NCBI GenBank assembly: GCA_020073375.1
Contig: JAIQFG010000035.1
Location: 1 to 44,479, forward strand
Source of the DNA: Terriglobia bacterium
Lineage (GTDB): Bacteria > Acidobacteriota > Terriglobia > Acidiferrales > UBA7541
Direction: 5' to 3'
DNA length: 44,479 nucleotides
How positions within the stretch are numbered: the stretch's first letter is position 1; the number at the start of each line of letters is the position of its first letter. The translations under genes and the position numbers were made by a program. The notes under the pieces are model-generated. The model had not been told where the DNA came from. It did no database searches and was given only the letters and a program-made list of their open reading frames with translations. This document shows positions 26,521-35,608 of the stretch, piece by piece.

Positions 26521-27644
26521 GGGAATAGGATGTGCAGCGCTTCGACCAGGCGGAAATCTTTTTCGGCGCCCTGCGAGGCCACGCGGATGTGAAAATCGTC
26601 CATGCCGACCTTATTCGAGCAGTCGCGCACGTACAGGCCGTGCTCCTTCAGCAGGCGCTCCTGCAGCTTGGCGGCGGTCATGCCTGTCTTGATCTTGAAG
26701 AGCATGAAGTTCGCGCCAGTGGGATAGACGTCGATTCCCGGGATCGCGCGCAATTCGATGTAGAGACGGCGAACGTCGCCGATCAGGCGGATGCGGGCTT
26801 CATGATATGCCTCGTCCGTGGAGGGCAGCAGCGAGAGAAAATATTGCGCCAGCGTATTCACGTTCCAAGTGGGAATGAATTGCCTCATGCGGTTGAGGAC
26901 AAAAAGATTTCCGCTGTAGGCGTATCCCAGGCGCAGGCCCGGGACGCCGCAATGCTTGCTCATGCTGCGTACCAGCAGCAGGTTGGAAAAGCGGTCGGCC
27001 ACCTCGAGCAGGCTGGGGACGGGATCGCCGGCGAAGTCGATGAAGGATTCGTCGACGATGACCAGTTCCATGTCCTTGGCGCGATGCATGAAATCGATCA
27101 TCTCATCGCGGGAAAAAAGCTGGCCGGTGGGATTGCCGGGATTGATCACCAGCAGCGCCTTCAGGCCGCGCCCGCGCACCCAGGCCAGATAATCCGGCAG
27201 ATGGAGCCGGTAATTCGCTTCCGGGCGCAGCATGTAGAGCTCGGCGTCGCGCTGGTCCCTGAGCTTTTCGATGTACTCGCCGAAGGTGGGCACGGGGACG
27301 GCGAAGCGGTCGATCAGGGTGGTGTTGATCAGAACGATGAGTTCGGTGGCGCCGTTTCCGATGATCAGGTGGTCGGGATTCACGTGCAACACATGGGCCA
27401 GATGTTTTTGGCTGGTGATCGGATTGCTGGAAGGATACGACTTGATCAGGTTCGGAAAATTTTCCTTCAGGTCGTCGAGCATTTCCGGCGTGGGGTAGTA
27501 CGGGTTGGCAATGAAGCAGAAATCGATGATTTCCTTGGCCTTGTCGTAACCCACCAAGTCCGCCAGGGACGGCGAATGCGAAGTTTCATAGAAGAGGTGC
27601 TTCCTATGTTCCTCGTGGGCGATCTTGGATCGTACGGGTTCCAT
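26517..27644 (-). CDS. PLP aminotransferase, HisC/CobD-like class I/II
   Basis: 375 residues from the ATG at 27644; a TTG twelve codons earlier is possible but less likely. The fold-type I residues are N171 (I-N-P-G-N-P-T-G), D198 (I-V-D-E-S-F), K230 (S-M-S-K-H-C-G-V-P-G-L-R-L-G-Y) and R-V-A near the end. It resembles histidinol-phosphate aminotransferase and the related threonine-phosphate decarboxylase. The substrate is not certain, and no his or cob gene lies nearby. It is coupled to the amidotransferase gene. A TAGAAC element seven bases before the start and no ribosome site suggest a leaderless transcript. Confidence 0.85.
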   Translation of the reverse strand: MEPVRSKIAHEEHRKHLFYETSHSPSLADLVGYDKAKEIIDFCFIANPYYPTPEMLDDLKENFPNLIKSYPSSNPITSQKHLAHVLHVNPDHLIIGNGATELIVLINTTLIDRFAVPVPTFGEYIEKLRDQRDAELYMLRPEANYRLHLPDYLAWVRGRGLKALLVINPGNPTGQLFSRDEMIDFMHRAKDMELVIVDESFIDFAGDPVPSLLEVADRFSNLLLVRSMSKHCGVPGLRLGYAYSGNLFVLNRMRQFIPTWNVNTLAQYFLSLLPSTDEAYHEARIRLIGDVRRLYIELRAIPGIDVYPTGANFMLFKIKTGMTAAKLQERLLKEHGLYVRDCSNKVGMDDFHIRVASQGAEKDFRLVEALHILFP

Positions 27645-27651
27645 ATAATTT

Positions 27652-27660
27652 GTTCTAACA
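27652..27660 (-). promoter_or_regulatory. Possible extended -10 element, leaderless type
   Basis: On the minus strand TGT-TAGAAC ends seven bases before the ATG at 27644. It fits the TGn extended -10 pattern with four of six consensus bases. No Shine-Dalgarno is present. Confidence 0.3.
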
Positions 27661-27724
27661 CCCGCGGAATTGGCTGACAAGGGGAGTTTCTAGCGGATCG
27701 TTGGGCGGTTCATTGCCAACCTGC

Positions 27725-27757
27725 CCTCTCCGTCCCAAAAGTCACGGGACGGAGAGG
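27725..27757. terminator. Perfect 12-bp hairpin after the PQQ dehydrogenase gene
   Basis: CCTCTCCGTCCC/GGGACGGAGAGG with a 9-base loop lies 100 bases past the stop at 27860 on the minus strand and upstream of the aminotransferase. There is no clear T-run, so it may need Rho or act as an RNA end-protecting structure. Confidence 0.5.
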
Positions 27758-27859
27758 CCTCTACGAAACCATCGCGCCGTTTGGTGGTTTGCCTTTGTAG
27801 CGGCCGCCCGGATTTTGGGCAGGCAGCTTTTGATTTGGTTAAGAATCGGCTCTGGGCAA

Positions 27860-29674
27860 CTACTCAGGCGCAAACGCCAGCAGCACATTTCCGGCGACGC
27901 CTCCATTGCGCGTATAGCCGGAGGTGATGAAGACCATGCCGCCCGCGACCACGGCGCCCGGGCCGTCGATCGAGCCGCCGTAGCCCTTCACGCCGTTCAC
28001 GGTTTGAAAATCGCGCATGGTATTGAAATCCCAGAGCGGCTTGCCGTCCTCGACCGAGTACGCGCGAAGGTGCCCGTCGTTCGATGTCGCGAATACTGCG
28101 CCGGGAATTTCCGTCACTGCGCCGGGCTGGGAGGGGCTGCAGCCGGTGGGCGCGCCTTCCGCGCAGGGCGCCGGCGCAACGTGCCATTCCTGGCTGCCGT
28201 CGGCAACGCGCAGGGCCGTAAGTCCGCCGCCCTCGTTTGGATCGAGGCGGGCGCGGCGCGGGTCGGTGGGATCGGTCTGCGGCAGGCGCTTGACGTCGGA
28301 CACCGTGGCAAAAACATTTTGCCCGTCAGCGGCCATGCCCCATTGCACGCCGCCATTGGTGCCGCCTTTGCCCACGCGCGTCTGCCAGACGACCTCGCCT
28401 TTTTTCGCGGGATCGAGCGCCCAGACAATGCCCGATTTTTGTCCGGCGAGCAAGAGTTCGCGGCCGTCCGGGGCGTGGGTGAGAATCGGCGAGGAGCCGA
28501 AATCGAAATCCGGGCCGCAGGTGGAAGGCGCGCGGGAACAACTGCCGTTGAAGACATCTTCCGCGGTCAATTGTTTGATCCAGACCATGCGCCCGGTGGG
28601 CATGTCGAGCGCGATCACCGCGTCGCTGGTTTCGGTTGCGGGCGCGGAATAATTGTCTCCGGTGCCGATGTAGAGCAAGTTGCGCTTCGCGTCGATCGTG
28701 GGCGTGGACCAGACGCCCACTCCCGATGGCCCGTATTCGATTGTGCCGTGCGAAGTTTTGCCTTTCTCGGCGGGAACATCCGTCATCCAGGTTTTCCAGA
28801 GCTGCTTGCCGTCGCGAATGCGCAGCGCCACCACGCTGCCGCGGAACGTGCAGCAATTGTAATCCGCATCGGCGGAGCGCGTTTCTTCCCACGACGCCAC
28901 TGGCACATAGACGATTCCGTTGTGCGCGGCAGGCCCGCCCGTGAGGCGCGTGGAGTCGTGCGTTTCCACTTGCGCCTTCCAGAGCAGCTTGCCGGTTTCC
29001 GCTTTCACGGCGTAGAACCAGCCGGTCATGTCTCCGAACAGCAGCGCGTGCTGGGTGCCGAGCGGCACTTCCAGAATCGAGGATCGCACCGGGCCGTTGG
29101 CCTGAAATACCCATTGCAGGCAGCCGGTCTCGGCGCGCATGGCGTGGACCAGGCCGCCGGCGCTGCCGACGAACACCTGTCCATCGATCACCGTGGGGGG
29201 CGCGAACGCAGTGGCGTCTCCCTCAAACCCAAACGCCCATTTCAGTTTCAGGCCGCGCACCTGGTCGGTGCTCAGTCCGGCTGCAGCGCCCGACTGAAAC
29301 CGCGCATTATTCTCGCCTGGGCTCCATCCGTTCCAGAATGTTTTTGGCCTGGCGGAAACTTTCACCGTGCGGTCCGAGCAGAACGACGATGCAGGCGGCC
29401 CTGCCATCGGCGCGTTCGTCCCTAAATAGGAAGCCACGGCCAGGCGGTCTTCGCGGCTCATGGTGAACGCAATGGCCAGCATCGGGCCGGCGTCGAGCGC
29501 GCGGAGGATTCGCGCTGCCGGCATTTTCTGAAGAGCTTCGCGCGGAGGGATGCGGTCGTTGGTCTGTTCGTGGCAGCGGGCGCAGCGCTGCTGATAAATC
29601 TCTTCGCCGGAGGTAGCCGCGAACAGCGGGCTTGCCAGCAACACGAAAGGAAGAAGGAATATGAAGAGCTTCAT
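27860..29674 (-). CDS. Cytochrome c-PQQ dehydrogenase, polyvinyl-alcohol-dehydrogenase-like
   Basis: 604 residues from the ATG at 29674, which begins a signal peptide (MKLFIFLLPFVLLASPLFA). A longer frame adds 19 charged residues and is less likely. An N-terminal cytochrome c domain has C31-A-R-C34-H35. From about residue 130 there follows a PQQ-type beta propeller with repeated blades (G-Q-V-F-V-G-S-A-G-G, A-L-R-I-R-D-G-K-Q-L-W, W-A-L-D-P). The order, haem first and propeller second, is that of polyvinyl alcohol dehydrogenase (cytochrome). It would oxidise an alcohol in the periplasm and pass electrons to its haem. No PQQ synthesis gene is in the window. Confidence 0.85.
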   Translation of the reverse strand: MKLFIFLLPFVLLASPLFAATSGEEIYQQRCARCHEQTNDRIPPREALQKMPAARILRALDAGPMLAIAFTMSREDRLAVASYLGTNAPMAGPPASSFCSDRTVKVSARPKTFWNGWSPGENNARFQSGAAAGLSTDQVRGLKLKWAFGFEGDATAFAPPTVIDGQVFVGSAGGLVHAMRAETGCLQWVFQANGPVRSSILEVPLGTQHALLFGDMTGWFYAVKAETGKLLWKAQVETHDSTRLTGGPAAHNGIVYVPVASWEETRSADADYNCCTFRGSVVALRIRDGKQLWKTWMTDVPAEKGKTSHGTIEYGPSGVGVWSTPTIDAKRNLLYIGTGDNYSAPATETSDAVIALDMPTGRMVWIKQLTAEDVFNGSCSRAPSTCGPDFDFGSSPILTHAPDGRELLLAGQKSGIVWALDPAKKGEVVWQTRVGKGGTNGGVQWGMAADGQNVFATVSDVKRLPQTDPTDPRRARLDPNEGGGLTALRVADGSQEWHVAPAPCAEGAPTGCSPSQPGAVTEIPGAVFATSNDGHLRAYSVEDGKPLWDFNTMRDFQTVNGVKGYGGSIDGPGAVVAGGMVFITSGYTRNGGVAGNVLLAFAPE

Positions 29675-29681
29675 GGGGCAG

Positions 29682-29690
29682 AGGATATCA
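29682..29690 (-). promoter_or_regulatory. Possible extended -10 element, leaderless type
   Basis: On the minus strand TGA-TATCCT ends seven bases before the ATG at 29674. No Shine-Dalgarno lies in the gap. It sits within the 47 bases between two co-directional genes, so it could be an internal promoter. Confidence 0.3.
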
Positions 29691-29721
29691 CGGCGGCGGC
29701 GAGTCTCTCTCTCGCGCAAAT

Positions 29722-30210
29722 TCATTTCCATTTTTCAATTTGATCCATCAATGTTTGCTCGAACTTGTTGACCGCCTGCTTGGCCTGGGTCGTATTTCCC
29801 TGATACGCACCCCATGTCATATTTCCGCGAACTCGAACCCGAGTGCTGGCAATTTCTTTTCCGTCCTCGTTTAAAATCTGAACGCGACAGTCGACAGTTC
29901 CCCGCCCCGCGCCAAAGCCGACGATAAAGCGTGCAGCGAAGCTGCCACCACTGAACTCATCCAACGAAATGCGGACCTTGACGGGCGCTGACTCCACGAC
30001 TTGAAACTCATTTGCCAAGACCGCTTTGCGAAGCCCCTTCTCAACGAGCGCGGCGGCGTCGGGGTTCTTGATCTTTTCAGGATTGTTTATGACGGTCGGC
30101 ATGATCTGAATCTCTTTCACGTTTTTGAGTGGAGGTGTGGCGGGAGCCTCTTTTGTCTGAGGCAGGGATACGGTTGCGAGAAGCAGAAGCATCGCTGTTG
30201 CTCTATGCAT
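29722..30210 (-). CDS. Secreted DUF4410-like protein
   Basis: 162 residues from the ATG at 30210, set by GGGAGGA nine bases upstream. The signal peptide is short (MHRATAMLLLLATVSLPQ). The mature part has the layout of DUF4410 and related envelope proteins: a strand with P-T-V-I-N, a helix with V-E-K-G-L-R-K-A-V, the F-I-V-G-F-G-A-G-R-G turn and a C-terminal helix. No lipobox Cys follows the signal, unlike many relatives. Function unknown. The PQQ dehydrogenase gene begins 47 bases downstream on the same strand. Confidence 0.7.
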   Translation of the reverse strand: MHRATAMLLLLATVSLPQTKEAPATPPLKNVKEIQIMPTVINNPEKIKNPDAAALVEKGLRKAVLANEFQVVESAPVKVRISLDEFSGGSFAARFIVGFGAGRGTVDCRVQILNEDGKEIASTRVRVRGNMTWGAYQGNTTQAKQAVNKFEQTLMDQIEKWK

Positions 30211-30379
30211 TGCGAATTCCTCCCGCTGTGCCCTCGAAGAGCACAACGTAATGTCCTACTGTTCATGTTTAGTGTCAACTTTGGTAATTTTGCGCCCAGG
30301 ACAAGCTAGAAAGTCCAGTACGATCCCAAAATTACTTGCTAAATTGGAACGGTCTTTAATTGCAACTGCAACGTAACTC

Positions 30380-32986
30380 TTACCTCATGTCCCGCCAGTT
30401 CGGTCCGGCCTTCAAATCGGCGACCAGCGGCACGGCCAGGTCGTGCACGTTCTCCATCGCTTTGCGGACCAGTTTGCGCAGGCGGTCGAGTTCGTCGTGC
30501 GGGGCCTCGAAGAGAAGTTCGTCGTGGACCTGGAGGATCATTTTTGCTTTGAATTTCTGTTCCGGGAGTTCGCGGGCAATTTTGATCATGGCAAGTTTTA
30601 TCAGGTCGGCGGCGGTGCCTTGCAGGGGTGTGTTGAGAGCGGTGCGCTCGGCGAAATTGCGCAGGTTCACCTGCTGCGAAGTGATTTCGGGGACGGGGCG
30701 GATGCGGCCGAACAACGTTCGGGTCATGCCGGTCTTGCGCGCCTGGTCGAGGGATTTTTCCAGGTATTCTTTTACGCCGCGATAGCGGGCGAAATAGGCG
30801 TTGATGAATTTTGCGGCTTCTTTGGTGTCGATGCCGAGCTGCGCGGCGAGGCCGAAAGGAGTTTGACCGTAGATTATGCCGAAGTTGATGGCTTTGGCGG
30901 CGCGGCGATGCTCGGCGTTTTGCGCCATGGGACCTACGCCGAACACTTCCTGCGCGGTGCGCGCGTGGATGTCCTGCCCGGTTTGGAAGGCCTCGATCAG
31001 TACGGGGTCTTCTGAAAAATGCGCCAGGATGCGCAGCTCGATCTGCGAATAGTCTGCGGAGAGCAGCGTGTTGCCGGGACCGGCGGCAAACGCGGCGCGG
31101 ATCTGGCGGCCGAGTTCGGAGCGCACGGGAATATTCTGCAGGTTCGGGTCTGAGGAACTGAGGCGGCCGGTGGCCGTGCCGGTCTGGCTGAAGCTGGTAT
31201 GCAGGCGTCCGGTTTCGGCGTGAATCAGTTTGGGCAACGCGTCCACGTACGTGGATTTGAGTTTGCTGATTTCGCGGTATTCCAAAACTTTTTTCGGCAA
31301 CTCGTGCGTGAGCGCCAGCTCTTCGAGCACGTCCGCGGCGGTTGAGCGCGGTTTGGAGCGGCGGCGCCCTCCGAGCGTGAGGCCCATTTTGTCGAACAGG
31401 ATTTCAGCGAGTTGCAGCGGGGAATTGATGTTGAATTCCGAGCCGGCCATTTTCCAGATGGTTTTTTCCAGGCCGCGGATTTCCTTCTCCATCGTTTTGG
31501 ACATGGAGTCGAGCGCGTCGGGATCGACGCGGACGCCGTCGCGCTCCATGCCGGCCAGGACAGGGGCGAGCGGCAGGTCGATGGTCTCGTAGAGTTCGGC
31601 GAGGCCCTGCGCTTCGACTTCCTTGCGCAGCATGGGCGCGAGCTGCTGCATGTGATCGGCGTGCTCGCCGGGGGCGACGGAGAGCGTGACGCTTTGCTGG
31701 CGCAACACCACGTCGGCTAGGGCGTGCTTCGACGTAGTGGGGCGCAGCAGATAGGAATACAGCATGGTCGCGTGGCGGATTCCGGCCACCGGGCCCGCGA
31801 GCAATTCAAATAATTTCGGATCGTGCACGATTTTCGGCCGTTTCGGATCGGCGAGAAATTCTTTTAGGGCGGCGAGCATCTCGCCCTTCGGATCGATCCA
31901 CGCGGTGCGCGAGACGCCCGCCTCGGGAGAAATTTCCAGCGCGGCGATGCGCGTGCCGAAGCCCTCGGATTCGCGTTCGCCCTCGGCCAGCGTGAGCCAC
32001 ACGGCGGTTTCGGCGTTTGTGGGAAGCGCGGCGAGATATTTCCGGAGCGCGCCGGGGGAATCGAGCGCGGCGGTATCGCCGGCCGCGACCGCCGCCGTGG
32101 TGGCCGCGGGGAGATCGCGCAGCAGCGACGTGAAACCCAGTTCCGCGTAAAGCGAGCGAAGGGCTTCGATGTCCGGCGCGCGCTGCGTCAAATCGTCGAG
32201 CACGAGTTTTACGGGCGCTTTCGTATCGATGATCGCCAGCTGTTTGGACATCAGCACGGCTTCGCGGCTGTTTTCAAGCGCCTCGCGGTAGCGCTTGCCC
32301 TCCACTTCCTTGGCGTGCTCCAGCGCCTTTTCCGCCGAGCCGAAACGGCGGATCAGCTCCTTCGCGCCTTTTTCGCCGATTCCTTTAGCGCCGGGAATGT
32401 TGTCGATCGAATCGCCCATCAGGGCCATCACGTCGGCCACTTGTTTGGGCGGCACGCCCATAATTTCTTCGACCTTCGCTTCGTCCACGATCAGGTCCGT
32501 TTTGTCCGGACCCGCGCCGGGCCGCAGCACGCGCACGTTTCCGCCGACCAGCTGCATCATGTCCTTGTCGCTGGTGACGATGGAAACGGCGAGATTTTTT
32601 TTCTCCGCCTGCCGGGAGAGCGTGCCGATCACGTCGTCGGCCTCAAAGCCGGGAAATTCCAGGATCGGGAGGCGCATGGCCTCGCACATTTTTCGCACGT
32701 AAGGCAATTGCACGGCCAGGTCGTCCGGCATCGGCGGCCGCTTGGCCTTGTACTTGTCGAAGAGTTTGTCGCGGAACGTCGGTTCCTTCGTGTCAAAGAC
32801 CACGGCGAGATATTCGGGTTCGTGTTCCTTGGCCAGTTTCCGAAGCATGTTGGAAAAAAGATAGGGAACCTTGGTCGGAATCCCCGCGGGACTATTCAGC
32901 CGCGCCATGGGCGCAAAATAGGCGCGGAAGACGAATCCCATCGCGTCGACCAGGAAGAGTTTCTTCGCGGCTGCGGTTTTTGCCAT
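30380..32986 (-). CDS. polA: DNA polymerase I, proofreading residues lost
   Basis: 868 residues from the ATG at 32986. Residues 1-290 form the 5'-3' exonuclease (FEADDVIG at 114-121, TSDKDMMQL and GDSIDNIPGAKGIGEKGA). Residues about 310-460 form the 3'-5' exonuclease-like domain, but the D-x-E of motif I is absent and the motif II Asp is H405 (H-A-T-M-L-Y-S-Y-L-L), so proofreading is probably dead. Residues 470-868 form the polymerase: motif A D645-Y-S-Q-I-E, motif B R-R-A-A-K-A-I-N-F-G-I-I-Y-G (694-707), motif C H821-D822-E823. It works in repair and Okazaki-fragment processing. Frames extending upstream overlap dinG and are rejected. Confidence 0.97.
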   Translation of the reverse strand: MAKTAAAKKLFLVDAMGFVFRAYFAPMARLNSPAGIPTKVPYLFSNMLRKLAKEHEPEYLAVVFDTKEPTFRDKLFDKYKAKRPPMPDDLAVQLPYVRKMCEAMRLPILEFPGFEADDVIGTLSRQAEKKNLAVSIVTSDKDMMQLVGGNVRVLRPGAGPDKTDLIVDEAKVEEIMGVPPKQVADVMALMGDSIDNIPGAKGIGEKGAKELIRRFGSAEKALEHAKEVEGKRYREALENSREAVLMSKQLAIIDTKAPVKLVLDDLTQRAPDIEALRSLYAELGFTSLLRDLPAATTAAVAAGDTAALDSPGALRKYLAALPTNAETAVWLTLAEGERESEGFGTRIAALEISPEAGVSRTAWIDPKGEMLAALKEFLADPKRPKIVHDPKLFELLAGPVAGIRHATMLYSYLLRPTTSKHALADVVLRQQSVTLSVAPGEHADHMQQLAPMLRKEVEAQGLAELYETIDLPLAPVLAGMERDGVRVDPDALDSMSKTMEKEIRGLEKTIWKMAGSEFNINSPLQLAEILFDKMGLTLGGRRRSKPRSTAADVLEELALTHELPKKVLEYREISKLKSTYVDALPKLIHAETGRLHTSFSQTGTATGRLSSSDPNLQNIPVRSELGRQIRAAFAAGPGNTLLSADYSQIELRILAHFSEDPVLIEAFQTGQDIHARTAQEVFGVGPMAQNAEHRRAAKAINFGIIYGQTPFGLAAQLGIDTKEAAKFINAYFARYRGVKEYLEKSLDQARKTGMTRTLFGRIRPVPEITSQQVNLRNFAERTALNTPLQGTAADLIKLAMIKIARELPEQKFKAKMILQVHDELLFEAPHDELDRLRKLVRKAMENVHDLAVPLVADLKAGPNWRDMR

Positions 32987-32993
32987 CCGCGCG

Positions 32994-33002
32994 AGTATAG
33001 CA
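32994..33002 (-). promoter_or_regulatory. Possible extended -10 element for polA, leaderless type
   Basis: On the minus strand TGC-TATACT ends seven bases before the polA ATG, with no Shine-Dalgarno. The 5' UTR would be nearly absent. No good -35 hexamer is seen. Confidence 0.4.
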
Positions 33003-33076
33003 AAGGGGCGCGCGCTCCCGGTGTGTGCTATTTTATTGGTTCGCGATTTTCCGGAAGACTCGCGCGTATCCCGCCC

Positions 33077-35173
33077 ATGGCCAAACGCACCAAGACGAAC
33101 GCCAAAGAAGCGCCCGCCGCGCCCGTTGAGCGCGTGTACGTGCCGCTCGACGTGGCCGAGCATGACTCCGAGCACGAGGAATTTGCGCCGCTCGATTCCT
33201 ACGAGCGCTCGTCCAGGGCTGAGGCTCGCGGGGAAGATCAGGAAGAAAAACCGACCATCGCCGAAATTTTCGGGCCGGGCGGAGCCGTCGAGAAATGCAT
33301 GCCAGAGGGTTATGAGCACCGGCCGTCGCAGCTGGAAATGGCGGAACTGGTGGAGGCGGCGTTCACCGAGAAGCGGCACCTGATTGTGGAGGCTGGGACC
33401 GGGACGGGGAAGACGCTGGCGTACCTGATTCCCGCGATCCGCAGCGGGCGCACCGTGGTGATTTCCACGGCCACGAAATCGCTGCAGGAGCAGCTCTACG
33501 AAAAAGACATCCCGTTTCTGCAGAAACATTTCGCGCCGGGGCTGAAAGTAGCGGTGATGAAGGGGCGCGGGAATTTTCTGTGCCGCGAAAAAGTCTACCG
33601 CATGGCGGACCAGCCGGTACTGAAGGGGCTCGACGAGCTGGACTGGTTCCACCAGATTCGCGACTGGGAAAAAGTGACCGACACGGGCGACCGCGCGGAA
33701 CTCAATTTTTTGCCGGACGATTCCGAATTGTGGCAACGCCTGGATGCGCGCCGCGATGCGTGCTCGGGGCAGAAGTGTCCGGAGTTCAACAAGTGTTTCA
33801 TCACCGCGATGCACCAGCGCGCCGCCGAGGCCAACCTGATCATTGTGAATCATCATTTGTTTTTCGCGGACTTGGCGCTGAAGCAAGACGACTTCGGGAG
33901 CGTGCTACCGGAATACGCGGCGGTGATTTTCGACGAGGCGCACGAAATCGAGGACGTCGCGAGCGATTTTTTCGGGCGGCAGATTTCCAATTACCGTTTC
34001 GATGAACTGGGGCGCGACGCGGAGATTGCCGTGCGCATCACGAAAGTCAGCGGGGCGCCACTGCTGAAGCGGGTGGCGCGGATGCGCGAGCGCTCGCGCA
34101 GCTTTTTCGAGGCTTTTCCGGCGCGCGAGGGCCGCTTCCCCTTCGACAGGCAGCAGCGCGCGGGATTCATGGAACAGAACCGGGAGGCCTACGACGCGCT
34201 GGTCGACGCGCTGAAAAGCATGGAGGCGGAAATTGCCGCGCTCCCGTCGAAGCCCGAGGAGTTGCTGAACATCGCGCGGCGCGCCATGGAATTGCGCGGC
34301 GAACTGAAATTTCTGTTCGAATCGAGCGAAGGAAATTTCGTGTACTGGTTCGAGCGCCGAAACAAAGGCGTGTTCGTCGCGGCGACGCCCATCGACGTGA
34401 GCGCGTTGCTGCGCGAACGCCTGTTCGAGCCGTTTGAAACCATCATTCTCACTTCCGCGACGCTGGCGGTGGGCGGGCGGTTCGATTTCCTGAAGCAGCG
34501 GCTGGGCCTGCAAGTGGCGGCCGAGCGCGTGCTGCCTTCGGAATTCGATTTCTCTGAGCAGGCTCTGCTCTATATTCCAGCGACGCTCCCGGATGTGCGC
34601 GACCAGGCGTTTCCCGAACGCGCCGCGCAGGAAATTGTGCGCCTGCTGGAAATTTCCGAAGGGCGGGCGTTCTGCCTGTTCACCAGCTACAGCCAGATGA
34701 ACGATCTGTACGAGCGCGTGCGTACGCGCGTGCGCTTTCCGGTGCTGCTGCAAGGGTCGGCGCCGCGATCGGCGCTGCTGGAAAAATTCCGCAACACCGA
34801 GGGCGCGGTCCTGTTTGCCACGTCGAGTTTCTGGCAGGGCGTGGACGTGCGCGGCGAGCAGCTTTCCTGCGTGATCGTCGACAAACTGCCGTTCGCGGTG
34901 CCCTCGGACCCGATCGTGGCGGCGCGCGTGAAGGCGCTGCAGGAGGACGGGCGCAACGCCTTCGCCGAATACCAGGTGCCCGAGGCGGTGCTGGCGCTGA
35001 AGCAGGGGTTCGGCCGCCTGATCCGCTCGCGCACCGACCGCGGCGTGCTGGCGATTCTCGATAACCGCATCCAGCGCATGCAGTATGGTAAAATCTTTAT
35101 GGAATCGCTTCCGGCGTACTCGACCACAAGGGACATCGCCGCAGTCGAACGGTTCATGCGCAAATCAAGCTAA
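33077..35173 (+). CDS. dinG: DinG-family iron-sulfur DNA helicase
   Basis: 698 residues from the ATG at 33077. After a charged N-terminus (1-75), Walker A lies at E-A-G-T-G-T-G-K-T (105-113) and the Walker B box D-E-A-H at 286-289. Four Cys at 169, 229, 234 and 240 have the spacing of the XPD/DinG 4Fe-4S cluster. The C-terminal motor holds T-S-A-T-L, F-W-Q-G-V-D-V-R-G and Q-G-F-G-R-L-I-R-S (motif VI). It unwinds DNA or R-loops 5' to 3' during repair. It is divergent from polA across 90 bases, a repair pairing. YoaA-like paralogues cannot be excluded. Confidence 0.92.
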   Translation: MAKRTKTNAKEAPAAPVERVYVPLDVAEHDSEHEEFAPLDSYERSSRAEARGEDQEEKPTIAEIFGPGGAVEKCMPEGYEHRPSQLEMAELVEAAFTEKRHLIVEAGTGTGKTLAYLIPAIRSGRTVVISTATKSLQEQLYEKDIPFLQKHFAPGLKVAVMKGRGNFLCREKVYRMADQPVLKGLDELDWFHQIRDWEKVTDTGDRAELNFLPDDSELWQRLDARRDACSGQKCPEFNKCFITAMHQRAAEANLIIVNHHLFFADLALKQDDFGSVLPEYAAVIFDEAHEIEDVASDFFGRQISNYRFDELGRDAEIAVRITKVSGAPLLKRVARMRERSRSFFEAFPAREGRFPFDRQQRAGFMEQNREAYDALVDALKSMEAEIAALPSKPEELLNIARRAMELRGELKFLFESSEGNFVYWFERRNKGVFVAATPIDVSALLRERLFEPFETIILTSATLAVGGRFDFLKQRLGLQVAAERVLPSEFDFSEQALLYIPATLPDVRDQAFPERAAQEIVRLLEISEGRAFCLFTSYSQMNDLYERVRTRVRFPVLLQGSAPRSALLEKFRNTEGAVLFATSSFWQGVDVRGEQLSCVIVDKLPFAVPSDPIVAARVKALQEDGRNAFAEYQVPEAVLALKQGFGRLIRSRTDRGVLAILDNRIQRMQYGKIFMESLPAYSTTRDIAAVERFMRKSS

Positions 35174-35230
35174 CGGCTGCCGGACGGCGGCATTTTGCCC
35201 GTTTCTTAAATTCATTCCCAAGGGATCCTG

Positions 35231-35605
35231 ATGTTTCAAGTGAGCGTTGACGAAAGTTTTTCGGCGGGGCACGCCCTGCGCGGCTACAAGGGCAAGTGCG
35301 AGAACCCGCACGGGCATAATTACAAGGTGCGCGTTACGCTGGAGGGCCCGGCGCTGGATTCCATTGGCCTGCTGTACGATTTCACGCACCTGAAACGCGC
35401 CATGCGCGAAATTATAGCCGGAGTGGACCACGTCTATCTGAACGATAAAGCGCCGTTCGACACAGTCAATCCTTCGGCGGAAAACCTGGCGAAATATTTT
35501 TTCGATGAAACCGCCAGGCACTTGAGCGCAGGGCCGCAGGGCGCGCGCATCGCCAGCGTGACGATTTGGGAGACGGATACGACTTCGGCGACGTACTGGC
35601 CGTAG
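35231..35605 (+). CDS. queD: 6-carboxy-tetrahydropterin synthase
   Basis: 124 residues. The zinc ligands are H14, H27 and H29 (F-S-A-G-H, H-G-H-N-Y) with catalytic C23 and the D66-H67 pair (A-G-V-D-H-V-Y-L-N). The E-T-D-T-T-S-A-T-Y end is usual. QueD turns dihydroneopterin triphosphate into 6-carboxy-tetrahydropterin, the second step to preQ0, and works in the cytoplasm. AAGGG precedes the start. It lies 57 bases after dinG and upstream of queE and queC, which supports QueD rather than a biopterin role. Confidence 0.93.
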   Translation: MFQVSVDESFSAGHALRGYKGKCENPHGHNYKVRVTLEGPALDSIGLLYDFTHLKRAMREIIAGVDHVYLNDKAPFDTVNPSAENLAKYFFDETARHLSAGPQGARIASVTIWETDTTSATYWP

Positions 35606-35608
35606 CAG

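Noticed and set aside
27701-29425. Open frame of 574 codons opposite the PQQ dehydrogenase
   Set aside because: It has no motifs, whereas the minus-strand frame has the haem site and propeller repeats.
32315-33076. N-terminal extension of dinG
   Set aside because: The frame stays open by chance opposite polA; the homologous protein starts at 33077.
32987-33886. N-terminal extension of polA
   Set aside because: The extension reads antisense through dinG, and the conserved polymerase start is at 32986.
35174-35230. Possible preQ1 riboswitch before queD
   Set aside because: The 57-base leader lacks the short pseudoknot pattern and the A-rich tail of preQ1 riboswitches.
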